Assembly (NCBI GenBank): GCA_030407005.1
Contig: JAUDYN010000004.1
Coordinates: 3,534,001-3,598,000 of the forward strand
Reading direction: 5' to 3'
DNA: 64,000 nucleotides
Source of the DNA: Desarmillaria ectypa
Taxonomy: Eukaryota; Basidiomycota; Agaricomycetes; Agaricales; Physalacriaceae
The translations under genes and the position numbers were made by a program. This document shows, piece after piece, positions 24,190-36,993 of the stretch. Numbering within the stretch: position 1 is the stretch's first letter; each line of letters opens with the position of its first letter. The notes beneath the pieces are model-generated. The model did not search any database and was not told the DNA's origin. It saw only the letters and a program-made list of their open reading frames with translations.

Positions 24190-26779
24190 GTTGGATAAAT
24201 TGGTTAGAGAATTTTCGCGCGTAACATCGTTGGATGGTAGCAGAAATTTTGCGGTTGAGTTATATACCATCGCGTCGGCTATCGTGAGAGGCTTATACAG
24301 GGGGAGTCTGCGTCACAGCGGCCGCTCTCGTCATATTTCGACCACGAGACACACGTGTTTCGCGCCTCTGAACCCTAACCCCAGTAAATTGAATGAAATC
24401 ATTGATTGATCCTACTTCCGATCCGGCCCTCGCAGTGCTTCCTCATCTTGTATGTTTGGTTTCAGCCTGTGCCATGCAAACTTCTGTATTTTCTGCTCTG
24501 TACGCACTAATTTTCCCGGCACACGCTCTTGATAAGTTCTATGTCTTCGTTTCTGGCTGACAGATTGGTGGTTGACCGGCAGTGGTTATCATCAATATAT
24601 CACCTTTGTCATGGTATTGGCTACTTGTTCAGTCCGACTCGGCTCCCCATACCACGGTTCTGTTGAGCGCGTCCTTTCTATTACTTCTACTCAGGCAATT
24701 TTCATACGCAGGTCCTTTGTGCTGTCCATCGACCCATTCAGTCACCGGAATGATTTCCATGAGGTGAAGGATCTATCCTTTCTTGCAATATTGCACTATG
24801 CCAACAAGAGAGAGAGCACAAAATCCGAGACGGGCAGAAACCAGTACATACTGGCGTGTTTCATGTCAAATTGTGTGAAGATTTGCCAGTCCTCCGTTCT
24901 TCTGCGGTCCGGCCTGCTGTTTAACTTTGTCTTGTTTATTGGCTCTCCACAGCTTCTGTTGAAGAGTTTCATCACTTGTTGGATCCTCATTGACCAATGG
25001 GGTGCCGCAACTCTGTCCAGAGTAAGCACTTTGATGATCCTGTTCAAATGATGACAATTACTCCTTACAACCAAGACGTACTAGAGCTTCGCCAAGTCCT
25101 GTCGAAGAGTCGGCGTGTCCATCTACAACTGAAACTAAGGTGGCAACGCGTTTGCCGATACTTCGTATTTTCTGTCAACTGGTGTCATTGTGTCAACACT
25201 GCCACCCCCGGATTTATTCTTTAAACGAGTATAGTTATTGGCTTATTCAAATGATGGTGCGGCGGCTTCTTTTTCCTTCTGTCGCACTACACTGATCCTA
25301 GTAGACGTACATTCAATACTACTGCATTATCCCACGTCATCATCTTGCCTCGGAGTTCGACGCCGACTCATGTCACTAGTACAATGCATGCGGTGAGTGC
25401 CTCGAATGGTGCGTGGCGTTACTACATTATTCTGTCATGCACTTACTTACGCTTTGACGTACATAGATCCTTGATTGTTCATGAGGATACACAAGCAATA
25501 TTTTGCACCCGGAATGCGCTGTCTGCGCGATCCTCATAGCCTTTTTCCCCCTTGGTATATTGCCTGTCGTTCCGTTTCCCAGTCCCGACTGTGCCGTTCT
25601 CAGTTGACTCGTCCTTGGAATTCGGAGATGGTGATCTTTCCCAAGTTCGAAAGCTGATGGATCATAACTATTTGACTTTTTTTCCTGAATGGGGAACGGC
25701 GAACTGAGGTAGGCAACATGCCCAGAACGCATACGAAAGATCTACTGACCAATCCTCCATATGCAACTGTCATTCAGAAAATATGTTCTATGGTTGCGAC
25801 GTATATGCTGAAGGAAAAGCTACCGTGATACTATTTAAGAAACGCTATCATGGAGGCAGTGACAGGGTACTACCTCTACGAGTAAGTTCCTTCAAATACC
25901 GCGATATGGAACGCCAACGACATAGCATCACGCGTACAAGATTGTTCCCACATATTTTGGGTGGTCAGCGCTGTTATGATGCGACACTGTTCTGTTCCTA
26001 TCTCCGTATACTGTTACGATCGTCTCTGGTGGGACCCCTAAGCCCTGAGGATCTACTGGTAAGCATCGCCGTCGGGAACGACCCTACCCGTCGCTTACTT
26101 TCTAGCATGTGAGTGTTGACATACAATGCTCTTTAACACCCTCGAGCAGTTAGTTACTCACGTCGGCGTAGGTTTCAAACTATATGGCGCTAAGACAGTT
26201 CAGCTGGATCAATATATAAACGCGGCTATGGCGGGCTTCTAGTTTATTCTTCTTCCAAGCAACGTATCATTGATACCAGTATGTGCTCACATTTTCTAGC
26301 TATTTTTGTTCGCGTCTCTCAGATAGCACAGGCTTCCAGACTAGGTTCTTTGTGATAAGTCTTAAACCTAAACCGGCAGGCTTCCCCCTGGGAATGCCGG
26401 CCAAGACTGCCATTCTTTGCAAGGCATTCTCACGAATGGCACTGCCTAAAGTGCTCGTTCTCGCACCATCTATTTGGTGTCAGTTGTGAAACGTTACGAT
26501 GTGAGTAGTCGTCAATAGGCATATCAACATCTTGAAGGCACTACCAAGTATCTGTTTGACAGTGGGAAGATCACGATTCTTGGAAGTCCATTTTCCTCAA
26601 GCTGGTAGATAACATAGATGGATTGCTTAGGAGTGGTCGCCAAGTCAAACCGCTGAGATCGGTTTTTTTAATTTAATTTAATTTTTGGGATCTCAGGAGT
26701 TTCGGTCCGATATTGAGGCCTGGCGGTATTAATAGTGTGACCTGGATGTCACAGAATTTTTTCCAAGTTCTCATCTAGC
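24190..26779. other. 2.6 kb with unresolved short open frames
   Basis: A plus-strand frame at 24572-25051 (159 codons) is rich in hydrophobic residues. Short hydrophobic frames continue to about 26.1 kb. I could not assemble them into a multi-exon protein, nor recognise a family. They may be remnants of a membrane-protein gene or chance. An A/T-rich TTTAATTTAATTTAATTTTT tract lies at about 26666-26686, shortly before the Nop14 start. Confidence 0.4.
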
Positions 26780-29775
26780 ATGGCAAAAGGGTCTCAGCTT
26801 TCCCAACTGAAGTCCGCTCTTTCCCAAGCAGGTGTCACCGGGAAGCCTCAAGGTACTAAACGCAAGCGGTCTGCAAACCAAGCAAATGACAAGGCGAAGC
26901 GCGAAAGTAAACTTGCTGAAATTCAACAGAAGCTAAATCCTTTCGATACCAAAGTCACAAAATTAAAGCACGATGTTGGTGGCCGTAAGCTCAGAGGTGT
27001 CATTGGGAAGCCGGCGCAAAGCAAAATGGCGGGGCTAGAGCAGGTGCGTCGTACTTGAACTGTGTCCAACTGTCATTCTCATAAATATGATACAACAGCG
27101 TAAGAAAACTTTGCTAAAGGAATTTCAAGAGAAAGACCGAGCGGGAGGCATCGTGGATCGTCGTTTCGGCGAGAATGACCCATCCATGAGCTTAGAGGAT
27201 AGGATGCTGGAGCGGTTCACGAAAGAACGGCAACGAGCGTCGCGGGGGGCTGCATTCAATTTGGAAGACGAGGATGAGCTTACGCATTATGGACAGAGCC
27301 TATCCAAACTCGACGACTTTGATGACGTGGAGATGGGCTTAGATGATGAAGAAGAGGAGCAAGGTTGATTTACTTTGTCTTCGCATTCTATCGAGACTAA
27401 CAATATGCAGGTCAAATTGACCGTGAGGTCGTCCAAAAAGCTCACTTCGGAGGATTTGGCGACGATGAAGAGGAGGAAGAGGACGGGGAGGTATGTAAAA
27501 TAGTTCTTAATGTCATAGCGTGAAAGCCTGACTTCTTAAATTTAGCCTGCAAGGAAGAAGTCGAAAGCCGAGGTTATGGCGGAGGTCATGGCCAAAAGCA
27601 AGGAACACAAGGTTTGTGTTTCAAGGCATGGGTCTCAATTTCAGTACTAATTTGGTTGATACAGCTTCTAAGGCAAATGGAGCGAGAGAAAGAAGACGGT
27701 GTCAGACACGAACTGGATGAAGCTTTTGATTCGCTACGAGACTTGTTATTTGCTCCAGTCGCTTCGACCTCCAACTCTGTGACCGAAACATCGAAAGACG
27801 CTCCTGCAAAAGAAGCTACTCCTGCCTCTGATCCGCTAGACGGTCTCGAAACACAGGATCTTGATTATGACCAACGAGTTCGCGAACTTGCGTTTGACAA
27901 GCGAGCGAAGCCCAAGGACCGAACAAAGACAGAAGAAGAACTAGCGCTGGAGGAGAAGGAGACCCTGGAAAAGGCCGAGCGCAGGAGGCAAAAACGAATG
28001 CTGGGACTCGATGATAGTGACAGCGAAGGTGAAGGTGTGCCAAAGAAGGGGAAGAGGAGAAGAGAAGCAAATGATCTCAATGATGATCTCATTGACGAAG
28101 ATGAAGAATGGGCGGGCATCGGTGCTGGGTTAGGTGATCGTCAAGCTGACGATGATGTTTCGGGGTCCGAAGATGAAAGCGGCGTGGAAGATGACGAAGA
28201 TAGCCAGGAAGATGAGGAGAGTGGCGACGATGAGGGACGGCCGTTAGGCGACATATCTGATCATGAAGATCTGACGACAAAACATAGCGCGAAAAAGGTC
28301 ACGCCTGAGTCCAAATCCAAGGAGCTACCTTATACCTTCGATTGCCCGTCGACGCATGCCGAGTTCTTGGATATCGTAAATGGTATCGAAGACAAGGACG
28401 TCCCAACTGTCGTCCATCGAATCCGGGCATTGTACCACACCAGTTTGGCACCTGAGAACAAATCCAAGCTCCAAGTCTGCCTGTTTACTTACTATAGTCT
28501 GGTTTATGCTCACCTTCTTTCAGACCCTGGCAGGTGTACTTATCGATCATGTCCTTTATCTTTCCTCTCCTCCGACCCCTCGCCTTACTCATATCTCGGC
28601 TCTCTTACCACACCTCTTCGCATTGACTAAAGCATATCCCGTACAATCAGCGGAGTTCTTCGTCAAAAAGCTTACTCTCATGCACAAAAATCTCGATCGA
28701 GGTCTCTCTCGCGGAGCGCTGAATCCCGAGGCTAAAACATGGCCTAATCTTCCAGAGTTATCCCTGCTGCGCATTATCGGCGTTGCTTGGTCGACCAGTG
28801 ACTTGCATCACGCGGTTGTCTCACCTACGCGAGTGCTCATGGGGGCGTACCTAGGGCTGGGGCGAGTCCGTTCACTCGCCGATATCGCGAGTGGACTCTT
28901 CCTCTGCTCCTTGTTTTTGCAGTTTGAAAAGTTATCCAAACGTTTGGTCCCAGAAGCAGTCAATTTCGTCATCAATGCAGTCTTACATCTAGCCCCGAAT
29001 AGCTATAAGGATGCTTCTGCTCTCCCGGGGTCTTTCCCCTCACCAGACTTCAGATCTGAGCTATCTAGCTTCTTCACGGCCCAACGGGCCACCGGATCCC
29101 CTTCGAGCCAGAAGGTGGACTTGTTGCAAGTCCTGATAGCAGGTTCTGCAAATGAAGAGACAAAATTTGCTCTTCTCAGTGTAGCACTGGATCTCGTAGT
29201 GCGGTTCGCGGAACTGTATAAGGGCTTAGAGGGGTTCGTGGAACTATACGAACCTATTTCCACCATCCTGAAACACATATTAAAACAAACCGGGCTCAGC
29301 GAAGCTCTCGAGGTGAGGGTGCCAGTATGGTATAGGCTCCGGATTACTCATACTCTCGTTATAGACACGGTTAAAAGCCGTATCAGATAGTACCAAGAGA
29401 CTCTTGAAGTTTGCACGTCAAACACGACAACCTCTACAGCTGCAGACTCACAAGCCTATTCCTATTCCTACCTATATTCCCAAGTTCGAGACATCGTCAT
29501 CCTCTTATCTTCGTCATCAAGATCCTGATCATGAGCGGAACGAGGCTTCGAAGTTACGGAATCAGTATAAGAAGGAGAGGAAGGGCGCGATTCGGGAGCT
29601 TCGAAAGGACGCCAGATTCCTTGCTGGCGTGCAGCAACAGAAGCAGAAAGATAAAGATAGGGCGTATAACGAAAACATGCGGCGTGTTTTCGGGTCTATT
29701 GAGGGCGAGAGAGCGGAGGAAAAGTCTATGGAGAGAGAGAAAGCGAAGGAGAAACGGAGGGCAGGTCGGAAGTAA
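26780..29775 (+). CDS. NOP14: Nop14, small-subunit processome / U3 snoRNP protein
   Basis: Seven exons (26780-27043, 27099-27363, 27411-27490, 27546-27611, 27665-28474, 28524-29312, 29365-29775) join in frame to 894 aa, matching the family. Signatures include NPFDTKVTKLKHDVGGRK and GKPAQSKMAGLEQ at the N-terminus, then RRFGENDPSMSLEDRMLERF and the acidic middle (DDEEEEEDGE and an ESGVEDDEDSQEDEESGDDE-type run). The C-terminus has KLRNQYKKERKGAIRELRKD and a basic tail. Nop14 is a nucleolar factor required for 18S rRNA maturation and 40S assembly. All six introns (47-55 bp) have GT donors. The long acidic tract is normal for the family. Confidence 0.95.
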
Positions 29776-30352
29776 CTTGGTGCCCAGAGTTCTTCTCGTC
29801 GATTCCTTCTTCACCTCGTTGTCCTTGCACTTTAGGGTAGAAATGAGATTTGGCTGGCATATCATCCTCAAAAATGTCGCATCTATGGTGTCGAATTTCG
29901 ATTGCTCATCTATCGAGAAGTTTGAGGGTCTGTCTATGTACTTAGTACTGGGAGGCTAGGTTCCTCCTGACCGTTCTATCCTCACATCTCCAAGTCTCAG
30001 TGCAATTTAACGGAATATATGCTGAAATCGGGGGGGCATTATATGCGTTTTGTCTTCAGTCTTATTCACTTTCTATACTAGTGCTAAGAGGCTTTTAGTT
30101 GGGGGGGGAGGGAGGTGTTAGGCTGACTGTATCATCAAACCTGACTATATGCTCGGTCCCGCAACAGTGTGTATTATTTACAGCCCATATGTCATACACG
30201 TGAAGCGCAAACCCTGCTTTGCTTCCTCCTCGGATTTTGTGATCAGAATGACAGCTCCTCGCCTATATCCAAGGACATGTGGAGTATTATTATGCCAAGT
30301 GAACAAACCCTATATAATTGTGCCTTCAAAGCCCCCGATACTTGGCCCGTGC

Positions 30353-31813
30353 TTATTGAGTATTCAAGAAACCTTGGAGAGTCTGGATCTCCTCCAAGGG
30401 ACCACCATCATCGCCCTCTGAACCAATAATCAGAAGTATCTGACGTGCCTGTTTGAGATATTTGCGCGGCAGCTCCACATTGGATGATCCAGTACTGACA
30501 GCCTGATTCCATCCAGTTTTCGCCATTTCTAACAGATGCAGTCCTGACATAGTGTAATCAGAACCAGGAAAATAGGTACAGGGCGCAAATCTGAAGCATA
30601 CCGATCTGAGGATAGTTTTTTGGATAGATGAGTTGATAGATCTGTAGCATAGTTTCACCGACGTCGAGGGCCAAGTCATATGGGCCATCATGGGAAGCAT
30701 TGCTAAATGTTTCCGAGATTTCAGAGAGGAAAGATTCGTGGAAGACACATATCAACTCGTCCGGGGGTAGTCTGGTCCGGCTGAAAATTTCTTGACTTGA
30801 AGCAGGCACGAACTCGCGCAATTTTCTAACGACCCTTGCAACATCGTCCGGATTACTGGGCAGCTCGGAAATGTGACCGAGTCCTTCAACGAAAACGCAT
30901 GATGAGCAGTAGCATTTGAATCCGTAGGTCAATTCGAAAATTTTCTGCCGTGATTGTAAAAGTGCAGGATCTACGTATGTTAGACATATCTTCAGGAAAA
31001 CGATAAGATACTGTTTGCGTATGAAAGTAAATATACATACTTCTTCTCCAACGTCAATTTTTCTGAGGGCAATGACATCCATTTTTGGTGGATGGCATGG
31101 AGAGATGATGTACTTCGCCGCAGCGTTGGGCATGCAGGAATGGTTAAATAATCGACTACCGAGAGGGAAAATTCCGTGGCCAAAGGTATTGAAGTGGGAG
31201 TGCATCGCAAAATTATTGTTCCCGAATCGTGAGAAGAGAAATTTCAGGGTTTCAGGTGACGAGGGGGATCCGCTTGGGCATATAGGCGGGGTCGTGACCT
31301 CTACGGGACCCGGTAGCAAAGACATGAATACAGCCAAGGAGGAACTGCCTTCTTCTTGGGCTCTGTCAGAAGGTAGGAGAGCAGCCAGATGAGACAATAG
31401 AAGCGCATCCATCTTCTGGTGAGCAGCAAGGGCTTGGAAAGAGGGTGAAGTCGTATATCCATTGAAATGCTTGCACATTCGTTTATGGGACGTTTTCCAA
31501 TGTATTGACTGGCCTGAAAGTAATCAATCGGATGCTGCCAATGCGTTCATTCTTACTACACCATACATGAGGCATCACAATAGTAGAACGACGCGCATCC
31601 TGAGCACCTCCGTAGAGACATAAATATTGTATGACAGGCGTCACATCTTCTGCCTTTTTCAGAGGGTAGGAGGACAGTCACCAATGATTCGACAGAGATA
31701 ATCAGAGCACCTGGTGCGAGCAGAGAGACAGCTACCGCTTTGCTTCTCGCGGTTGGGTGGTTCTCTAGACGTACGTTTGCGCCAGTTTCGATGATGCTCA
31801 TGACTGGAAGCAA
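30353..31813 (-). CDS. SET/MYND (SMYD-like) lysine methyltransferase candidate
   Basis: Four exons (31813-31567, 31513-31041, 30989-30602, 30543-30353) give 432 aa. The MYND zinc finger is complete only after splicing: CDACH, CSGC, YYCDASC and H-x7-C in HWKTSHKRMC. SET-domain elements follow: HPTARS and LLAPGALIISV before the finger, then FNTFGHG, the catalytic-site-type LFNHSCMPNAA, and VGEEICLTYVDP. A post-SET Cys cluster (YGFKCYCSSC) and a helical C-terminus (NYPQIGLHLLEMAKTGWN) complete the fold. SMYD proteins methylate histone or non-histone lysines using SAM. The start at 31813 (MLPVMSI) could instead be 31801. The gene shares a 115-bp divergent promoter with Spt3. Confidence 0.88.
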
Positions 31814-31928
31814 GAACCAGGGTCGGGCCGGAAAACAGTCTGCATGTCATGTCATAACGCTTACATAAGCTGAGTGTCAGGCGCCCATACGCGTCAACAA
31901 TTAATTGCTGGCTCTTGTATGTACGGAC
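31814..31928. promoter_or_regulatory. 115-bp divergent promoter, SET/MYND gene and Spt3
   Basis: The start codons at 31813 (minus) and 31929 (plus) face away from each other across 115 bp. No TATA element is evident. The short distance implies shared regulatory sequence. Confidence 0.5.
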
Positions 31929-33234
31929 ATGGCCACAATCAAGAGGGCGAACACTGGCGAGATGCTGGGTGCAAGGGAGTACAAATACACACAGGAGATT
32001 TCACAAATGGTATGTGTTCTTGATCTCCCACACAACAGCTTGCTCAATTCAATGTTAGATGTTTGTGTTCGGCGAGGTGCAGGAGCCTAACTTGGACACT
32101 GTAAATCTCGTCGAGGATATTGTTCGGGGACAGTTAATTGAGCTGGTGAGCTTTTAATTCTTTTTACACTTACAGCCTGACATGCTTCTTCAGATAGTAC
32201 AAGCCCGAGCACTCGCTGTACGACGTGGAGCGCGTTACCTGACAGCCGAGGACCTCATCTTTCTAATTCGTCACGACCGAGGCAAGGTGAACCGACTTCG
32301 AACATACCTTTCCTGGAAAGATGTGCGTAAGCATGCCAAGGATTCTGGCGGCGATGGTGGAGGTGGTGTTGAGGTCGAGACCTTGGAAGATGGTGCTGAT
32401 GGTACGTCACCCTCTTCTAGTACTGCTGGCACGCCCTTACTATGGATAAAGACAAACTTGCTGCAAAGGCACAGAAGATCACTATTAAACTGCCTTGGGA
32501 AATTACGACGATATATTCAGAGGTCCTTAAGCAGAGCGGACACCAGTCAGACGATGAGGAAGACGAGGATGACATTGAAGCTCACGAAGCCTCTATACAG
32601 CGTCTCAAGGCAAGTAGGTGTCTCGTTAAATATCTGCTTTGTTGATCATACCCTAGGAAGCCGACGATGCCACTCGCCAAATGACTAGAGAGGAGTACCA
32701 ACACTATTCTGACTGTCGACAGGCCTCGTTCACATATCGCAAAGGTAGGCGCTAATATTCCCTACATAGTCTTCACTAATTAGGATCCCTCTCTCAGCCA
32801 AACGATTCCGCGAGTTCCTCAACCTTCCACCACACCTCGATCTGAAAGCAAACGACGACACAATTGACATCGTCGGTTTTCTTGCTTTCGAAATGGTTCG
32901 CTCCCTCACCCTGGCTGGTCTCTCTGTTAAAAAATCGCTGGAAGAGGCCTCTCTACTCGACGAGTATACGTCGCCCGTCATGGGCAAGCGGAAGGTCACG
33001 TCCTTAGGCGGCTCCGCAGAGAAACGCAGAAGGGAGGAGGAAGAAGAACGCGATGAATACACGCTTCCCGTCAATTCCTTATTCTTACCCCCACCGGAGG
33101 CACGGATAGCTATACAGCCAGAGCATATCCAGGACGCATTCTCGCGAATGCAAGGCGACTGGTCACATCATCGAGCCGCTGGAATGCACAATTGGAGAGG
33201 TGGTCTTGTTCGAACTAGAGTTACTCTCATCTAA
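31929..33234 (+). CDS. SPT3: SAGA complex subunit Spt3
   Basis: Six exons (31929-32009, 32059-32145, 32194-32401, 32452-32609, 32657-32744, 32798-33234) give 352 aa. The first histone fold reads YKYTQEISQMMFVFGEVQEP, LVEDIVRGQLIELIVQA, DLIFLIRHDRGKVNRLRTYL and SWKDVRKHAKD. The second half carries FREFLNLPPHLD and IVGFLAFEMVRSLTLAGL. Spt3 has two intramolecular histone folds and helps SAGA deliver TBP to promoters. Intron 4 (32610-32656) must use a GC donor: AAG|GCAAGT matches the GC-AG consensus and is the only junction that keeps frame. The gene converges on Ddi1 with 133 bp between stops. Confidence 0.94.
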
Positions 33235-33367
33235 GCTCATCTTTCTCCTTCCAATCCATGTATTCGAGTATTCACTGTACACTATCACGCACTTATTATA
33301 TATGTATGCTCGTTAAGCGAGTTCTAGATTTACATTGCTTTGCTTTTATGTATTACTACTCAACCAT

Positions 33368-34962
33368 CTAGAACAGCAGCGAGGCAGCGACGTCAATGTT
33401 CCCACCAGCAGCATCCAAAGTGCTTATTGCGACCTCTCTTGTCACACCAAGATCCATAATGGTCTTTATGTACTCCTCTGAGTGACGAGATGTCGACGCA
33501 GCCGCACGAGACGGTGTTGGCCGAGGGACTCCTCCCAGAGTGTTTCCACCCCCAGGGAACCGAGCGGCAGGCTGACTCTGACTGGAGGAGCCAGAACCTG
33601 ACGCAGAGGATGATGAGGGTATACTCTCTAGAATTTCCCCATCCTTAGCTTTGTCCGGAAGCTCATGCTCGGACAAGAAAGTCACTTCCCGGCCTTGTAT
33701 ACGAAGTACGTTCTTCTCCAGGTCAATGCACGCTTGGTGGGCTTTCAGCATGTCCAAGCCAAACAGCAGGTCGACGCCTTGTCCCTAGAGACATATGTAA
33801 GCATTATGAACGGGGTGGAGCGGGGTGGACGTGCCTCCATAACTTGGAAGGAACAAGGAAGAAACAGGTCAGCTAGCTTGAGCTGGGTACTGTGTATCCG
33901 CCCCAAGATTTTGGCGGTACCGACGCCTTGGGCTATACCCGAATAACGACTGTCGAGAAGACGCATGATACTGTCAAGGTGAAGCTGGTTTAGTCCCTTT
34001 CTGCTGTCACGCCCCAACGAACGTGAAATACGAACTTGCAGGCTTCCGCACATTGCGGACTCACTAGCACACAACCCGTCAATGCTACGGAGTCGGGGAT
34101 ACATTCAGTGAAAGACTCACTAATGGTAAATTGTGCTCCACTATCGACAAATGCCTTCACCTTATGACCATTTACCTCCACCGGGATGCTGTTGAGCAGT
34201 TAGGCATGTGATGCCCAAGGACAAGTGCATACTACCCACTAGAGCATCGTGACCCTCCCAAAGCTCTCCGGAGAATACTCTAGAGCATGAGCCATATTCT
34301 CCAGGATTGCTTGCTGCCTGATAGCTTCCTCGATCTTTCGTTGAGCCTCAACATCGAAAGGATCCGCGTTCAGGCTGGCGATTTCCCGCTGTTGTGCCAG
34401 CTCGGCCTCGTATTGTCGTTCTTTCGTCAACCGCAGGAGCTCTGAGAAACGAGCAGGATCATGCTCCACTGCGTGGGCAAGCTCAGGTTGGTTCTGTCCT
34501 TTGCCTTTCAGCAACCGCGACACGACATCGAGGTGGTGGGCGTACCTCTCTGAGCTCACGCAGGAGAGACGGATCCCCAAGCAATTGTAATCGCATCATC
34601 TCATCGTCTTGAGGTACGGCTCTACGGTTCTATCAGTCAGGTAACAAGAAGGACAGTAGATAGACGCACGCTCCCGCGGGATTAGCAACTGTGCGCCGCA
34701 GGAGTAGCATAGCTTTATCCGTCACGCCTAGCTGTTGTATCGTGGCCTTGGGGTCATTGAGATGCCGCCCTTCGTGTGATATGTGCTGCTCCGATACTGG
34801 AATGCCCGACTAGGCTCAATAACAGCTGTTAGTAAAAGTGACGAACAGAGGCAGCCAACGCACCTCGGCCTCAAGCAGTGCCATCACGTTTTCCAGCTCC
34901 ATATGTGGGTCGATTTCAATGACGAAGGAATGGCCTAGGTCGTTGACGAAGGTGAGCTCCAT
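33368..34962 (-). CDS. DDI1: Ddi1, ubiquitin-receptor aspartic protease
   Basis: Eight exons (34962-34864, 34809-34670, 34621-34546, 34493-34240, 34188-34121, 34063-34036, 33970-33835, 33784-33368) give 405 aa. Order: ubiquitin-like domain ([17 protein letters not shown]...), helical linker ([20 protein letters not shown]), retroviral-type aspartic protease with active-site [10 protein letters not shown], then [18 protein letters not shown] and [18 protein letters not shown]-terminal UBA ([20 protein letters not shown]) closes the protein. The catalytic Asp is present; DSG replaces the common DTG and should be functional. Ddi1 shuttles and cleaves ubiquitylated substrates at the proteasome. 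The last intron (33834-33785) uses a GC donor (GAG|GCACGT); no GT choice keeps frame. One exon is only 28 nt. Confidence 0.95.
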
Positions 34963-35452
34963 GGTGATAGTGATGGTAAGGACTGGAAGTTAATATTTGA
35001 CACAGCAAACTCGGATTAGGTATAAAAGAAGTTGTTCAATCAAACTCAGCATGCGCTGTGCCTCAATCGCGTAACGCGGTTCGACATGCCAGAAAGGTGT
35101 CGAAAGTGCTGGAATGATGCATAGCTGACGAAACACCGAAATTGTGGTATTTACTTATAAGTGTAGAGATCCGACGCGTCACCATAAACGCGCATATATA
35201 CAGTAGTGATACAGTACCATTTATTTCTAGAATACACGAAATTTAGTGAGGGACACCATTGCTTCTACCTCCAAAGCGACTCTTAGTAAAATAAGAACTA
35301 AGGGGAAAATTGAGCGAGACAGTAGCATGTACAACATTCAAGGAACTTACAGCCGAGATCCAGTGCCACGGATATTCGAAAGTAAGGCGCTCTCTAATGC
35401 AGAAGCAGACAAGCTATCTAAGAGCGACTACAACTCAGTACACAAGCAATTG
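34963..35452. other. 490-bp intergenic region between Ddi1 and Atg29
   Basis: It holds the Ddi1 upstream region and the Atg29 3' flank (both on the minus strand). A short plus frame at 35246-35599 overlaps the Atg29 end and has no recognisable features. No repeat or RNA gene is seen. Confidence 0.4.
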
Positions 35453-36617
35453 TTAAAGGTAGGAACACTGACCACTAATATCACTGAAACTGGAAGCTTC
35501 AGAGCCACCGTTACTTCCATCACTGGCGGTACGACGAACGAGATGCCCGTAACGTTGCCCAATTGCACTGCGGGGGGACAGAGCAGGCGGACTGGATGAT
35601 TTACTGGGCGACATGTGTCGGCTAATTGGTGAATGGGGCTGGGATTCAGAAGGTGGAGAGGGCATATCTGGTATTGATCCCTGTGGCGAACTCGCACTCG
35701 ACAGACTCTGGCTAACGCTCCGAATCGAATATGTATCGCGTCGCAGGCTTCCAATGGACATAGGCGACACCATTCCCACACGACCACGGTCGATGGCTTG
35801 TCCGTTCTTCCTTCCGACGCTGACAAGTCCCAAGGCATCATTCGTCATCATCCTCTGGAGGTCCTTGAGCTTTCTATCGAGGGCTTCTTGCTCCTCTGCC
35901 TTCCGATCGGCTTCCTCTTCCTTCAGCACATCTTCATCCTCCGAGTCTGTGCTTTCCGACGATGATGGTGACGGAGGACGAACAGGGACTTGAGGCTTCG
36001 CAGTGCTCTGTAGCGTGAGTGTGGAAGATGAAGATGCCTTTTTCGGCCGAGGAGAATTGTGGCCTAGTGAGCTGAGGCGGGCACGGATCCCCAATGGTGT
36101 CGAAGTACGTCCGCCAGAGCCAGAAAGTCGAGAACTGCTGGCCAACCTGCTAGCTGCCCGTGCAACCATGGATGGTGGATCGATGAAGGGAAATTCCTCT
36201 CCTGCTTTGCCTGGCGCATGAGTAGTAGCGGAAGGACTCACGACGCCAGGTATGTTGTGCAGCCCTCTGAGCTCCTCTTGGAATCTGGCATGAACACGAT
36301 ATAAGAGGTACGGCAACGGAACTTCGAGGTGAGCTGCCAGTCCTTTCCCTGGGACACGTTCAGGACCGTCGCGGCAGCAAAAAAAAGCAGCAGAGCTCAC
36401 AGTCTGTTCCTCCATTATCAGTCGTCCGCGACCGCTCAATCACCTTCCACAAAATGTCCGCCTTTTCTGGGGTCCATTCTATCTAAACCTGGATCAAACC
36501 CAACGAAGACAGTCATCCCTGTGGTCCACGTACTCGTGGTGGGTCGCTGGGCGGATTCTCGGGCCTATTGTATGGTAAAAGGACGACGACACGAACGGGC
36601 GGTGCATCTGTAGGCAT
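35453..36617 (-). CDS. ATG29: Autophagy protein Atg29
   Basis: Three exons (36617-36534, 36482-36401, 36348-35453) give 353 aa. Splicing restores the Atg29 core: VVVLLPYNRPENPPSDPPR joins IEWTPEKADILWKVIERSRT, then DNGGTDWKGLAAHLEVPLPY and LLYRVHARFQEELRGL. Both introns (51 and 52 bp) have GT donors. Atg29 acts with Atg17 and Atg31 in the scaffold that starts autophagosome formation at the pre-autophagosomal site. The C-terminal two-thirds is Ser-rich, with an acidic coiled-coil-like stretch (VLKEEEADRKAEEQEALDRK then LKDLQRMM) and many SP/TP sites consistent with the phospho-regulation known for yeast Atg29. The start is ATG 36617 (MPTDAPPVRV); an in-frame ATG further upstream is less likely. 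Confidence 0.9.
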
Positions 36618-36993
36618 GCACGATATCTTGGCAATCAATGGGCCCCAACGGAGGATAGCACTGGTCGACGCAAGTGTGCGGTGAGAAATAACGAGGGCCA
36701 GGGAAGTGGCTGTACCCTTAGCCATACTAGGATAGACTCTTGCCTTATCAGGATATGATGGAACTTTCCTCCGACGGAGACATCCAATGTCTACATCATC
36801 CCTATATCATCTCCGACGGACCACTTCAGATTTCTGCAATTTCTATTCGACATTTGCGGTATAAAAGGATGAAAGACATGGACCCCCTTGTTCACAGGAC
36901 CCCCCATTCTGATGTTCTTGACCAAACGTCTCTCTGCAAGCATGAACTTGGCCGCAAGGACGATTTTATACACGGCCAGAGACACAGTTGAAT

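Noticed and set aside
24572..25051. 159-codon plus-strand frame as a membrane protein gene
   Set aside because: Hydrophobic but with no family motif, and I could not find flanking exons in phase. Left as unresolved sequence.
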